Source: Verrucomicrobia bacterium UBA673 (GTDB taxonomy: Bacteria; Verrucomicrobiota; Verrucomicrobiia; Limisphaerales; UBA1096). Taken from it: a stretch of 6,330 nucleotides of DNA. The position numbers and the translations under genes were made by a program. Positions 4,766 to 6,330 of this stretch are shown in pieces. Position 1 is the first letter of the stretch; each line of letters begins with the position of its first letter. The notes under the pieces are model-generated. The model was not told the origin of the DNA. It did not search any database and saw only the letters and a list, made by a program, of their open reading frames with translations. The DNA is taken from NCBI GenBank assembly GCA_002299785.1, contig DBNL01000053.1, positions 1 through 6,330 on the forward strand, written 5' to 3'.

Positions 4766-6330
4766 TTGGAAAACGACAATGACTGTTTGAATCAGCACAC
4801 GGATCGGTTTGTGAACCGGCACATCGGCCCGCGACAGGACGACATTGCAGCGATGCTCGCGGCGCTTGGCTACGAGTCGCTCGGCGCGATGATCAACGCC
4901 GGCACGCCGAGCAGTATCCGCCTCGCCGATCCGCTTGATCTGCCAGCTGCCCAATGCGAAACCGAGGCGCTCCAGTCCCTCCGTCGCTTGGCCGACGAAA
5001 ACCAGGTTTGGCGCTCATACATAGGCATGGGCTACCACAACTGCATCACCCCGCCAGTCATCCAGCGCAACCTGCTCGAGAATCCCGGCTGGTACACGCA
5101 GTACACGCCTTATCAGGCCGAGATCTCGCAGGGCCGCCTCGAGGCACTGCTCAATTTTCAAACGATGGTCTGCGACCTCGCGGGGATGGAGATCGCCAAC
5201 GCGTCACTTCTCGACGAGGCCACTGCCACCGCTGAAGCGGTCACGATGTGCCGCAACATACAGTCACGCAACAAGGCAAATGCCGTGTTCGTCTCAGACG
5301 GTTGTCATCCGTCAACGCTCTCAGTGCTGCGCACGCGCGCTGAGGCGATCGGTGTCGAGATCGTTACCGGCGACCCGGACCAGTTCGACTTCAGCACGTC
5401 AGTGTTTGCCGTGGTGCTGCAGTACCCGGCCACCGACGGCATGCTGACTGATCCGAGCGGCTTCATTGCACGCGCACACGACAACGACGCACTCGCCATA
5501 GTCGCGACCGACCTGCTGGCGCTCACGCAAATCAAGCCACCCGGCGAACTCGGTGCGGACCTCACGATCGGTAGCGCACAGCGTTTGGGCGTACCGATGG
5601 GCTACGGTGGCCCGCACGCGGCGTTCATCGCCACACGAGACAAATACAAGCGGCGTCTACCGGGCCGGATCGTCGGCGTGTCCAAGGACGCAAACGGCCG
5701 CCCTGCCCTGCGGCTGACGTTACAGACACGCGAGCAGCACATCCGCCGCGACAAGGCCACGAGCAACATCTGCACCGCCCAGGCGTTGCTGGCCAATATT
5801 ACCTCGATGTACGCCGTATACCACGGCCCCGACGGCCTGCGGCAGATCGGCGGACGCGTCCACGCCCAAGCCAAGGCGTTGGCCAACGGCTTGCGGCAGC
5901 TTGGCCAAGCGGTAGAGTCGGAGTATTTTTTCGATACGATCACAGTCGCGCTTGGGCAAACGGCGGACAGCGTGATTGCCGAAGCAGAGAAACGGCGGAT
6001 CAACCTTCGGCAACTCGGCGCCGGGCGTGTCGGTATCGCGCTCGACGAGACAGTGACACCAGCCGACTTGGCCGACCTGCTGGCGATCTTCAACGGAGGC
6101 AAAGCGCCCGGCCTCGAGTTGGCTGTTAGCAAAGCGGCAGCCATTCCCGAGGCGCTGCGGCGCACTTCCAATTTTCTCACGCACCCGATTTTCAACCAGT
6201 ACCATTCGGAGACGGAGATGCTGCGCTACCTCAAGAAGCTGGAGGCACGCGACCTGTCACTCACGTCGTCAATGATTCCACTTGGCTCGTGCACGATGAA
6301 GCTAAATGCCGCAGCCGAGATGTTCCCGAT
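4766..6330 (+). CDS. gcvP: glycine dehydrogenase (decarboxylating), glycine cleavage system P protein, 3' end cut by window
   Basis: GcvP is the pyridoxal-phosphate enzyme that decarboxylates glycine and passes the aminomethyl group to the lipoyl arm of GcvH in the cytoplasm. The frame is open from 4700 to the window end with no stop. About 521 residues from TTG 4766 are present, close to the first half of a one-chain enzyme of about 950 residues. Landmarks in order are FVNRHIGP (from 4808), YIGMGYHN (about 85-92), YTPYQAEISQGRLEALLNFQ (113-132), SLLDEATATAEA (147-158), GSAQRLGVPMGYGGPHAAF (269-287), TREQHIRRDKATSNICTAQ, LTHPIFNQYHSETEM (about 471-485) and SMIPLGSCTMKLNAAAEM at the edge. The PLP lysine block lies in the missing C-terminal half. 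It runs past the usual gcvPA end, which supports the single-chain form. The start is uncertain: in-frame TTG codons at 4766 and 4787 exist, and GTG 4811 cuts into the conserved block. gcvT and gcvH are not in view upstream. Confidence 0.95.
   Translation, partial: MENDNDCLNQHTDRFVNRHIGPRQDDIAAMLAALGYESLGAMINAGTPSSIRLADPLDLPAAQCETEALQSLRRLADENQVWRSYIGMGYHNCITPPVIQRNLLENPGWYTQYTPYQAEISQGRLEALLNFQTMVCDLAGMEIANASLLDEATATAEAVTMCRNIQSRNKANAVFVSDGCHPSTLSVLRTRAEAIGVEIVTGDPDQFDFSTSVFAVVLQYPATDGMLTDPSGFIARAHDNDALAIVATDLLALTQIKPPGELGADLTIGSAQRLGVPMGYGGPHAAFIATRDKYKRRLPGRIVGVSKDANGRPALRLTLQTREQHIRRDKATSNICTAQALLANITSMYAVYHGPDGLRQIGGRVHAQAKALANGLRQLGQAVESEYFFDTITVALGQTADSVIAEAEKRRINLRQLGAGRVGIALDETVTPADLADLLAIFNGGKAPGLELAVSKAAAIPEALRRTSNFLTHPIFNQYHSETEMLRYLKKLEARDLSLTSSMIPLGSCTMKLNAAAEMFP
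5899..5910. repeat. iterated palindrome copy 5 (GCTTGGCCAAGC)
   Basis: A perfect 12-base palindrome in gcvP, read as Leu-Gly-Gln-Ala. A related palindrome, GTTGGCCAAC, lies just upstream at 5878-5887. Confidence 0.75.

Noticed and set aside
178..6117. About a dozen CTCGAG hexamers, more than expected by chance.
   Set aside because: Nearly all are in frame as Leu-Glu (ctc gag) in a genome that favours those two codons, so codon use explains them, unlike the CTTGGCCAAG motif.
4954..6205. Open frames on either strand inside the gcvP region.
   Set aside because: The continuous gcvP frame from 4766 to the window end matches the P protein throughout with no stop, so these are shadow frames.
1..6330. 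Mobile element, CRISPR array, tRNA or rRNA.
   Set aside because: No transposase or integrase motifs, no regularly spaced direct repeats, and no tRNA-like cloverleaf or rRNA segments were seen. The CTTGGCCAAG copies are irregularly spaced inside genes.

Overview
The window (about 6.3 kb, GC-rich, all genes on the + strand) looks like ordinary chromosome of a Gram-negative bacterium. My best guess is a member of the PVC group, most likely Verrucomicrobiota (Opitutae-like). The grounds are codon use, a single eukaryote-like squalene synthase, an FGE-sulfatase-domain lipoprotein, and start codons mostly without clear Shine-Dalgarno sequences. This placement is an inference from style and gene content. 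No marker gene settles it.

Layout: (1) 1-546 is the 3' part of a Maf-family nucleotide pyrophosphatase, cut by the left window edge. (2) 682-2076 is a complete polyprenyl-phosphate sugar transferase (WcaJ/WbaP superfamily) that starts extracellular or capsular polysaccharide synthesis. (3) 2142-2810 is a small membrane protein of the nickel/cobalt transporter (NicO/UreH-like) type with a very histidine-rich loop. (4) 2835-3848 is a squalene/phytoene synthase-family enzyme with both Asp-rich motifs. (5) 3841-4566 is a lipoprotein with an FGE-sulfatase (SUMF1-like) fold that lacks the catalytic cysteines; its start overlaps the end of gene 4 by 8 bases. (6) After an AT-richer gap, gcvP, the glycine cleavage P protein, runs from about 4766 off the right edge, with about 520 residues present.

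Genes 3-5 are tightly packed (24-base gap, then an 8-base overlap) and probably form one transcript. Their products do not form an obvious pathway. Maf and GcvP are housekeeping proteins, and the sugar transferase is not inside a visible polysaccharide cluster.

The most unusual signal is not a gene. The 10-base palindrome CTTGGCCAAG (usually GCTTGGCCAAGC) occurs five times exactly, in four genes and in all three reading frames. The half-site GCTTGGC occurs 14 times on the + strand. This resembles a genome-wide highly iterated palindrome, comparable in kind to HIP1 of cyanobacteria, and I do not know it to be described. A second point of interest is the gcvP 5' end: the best-looking ATG (4738) is one frame away from the conserved coding frame.
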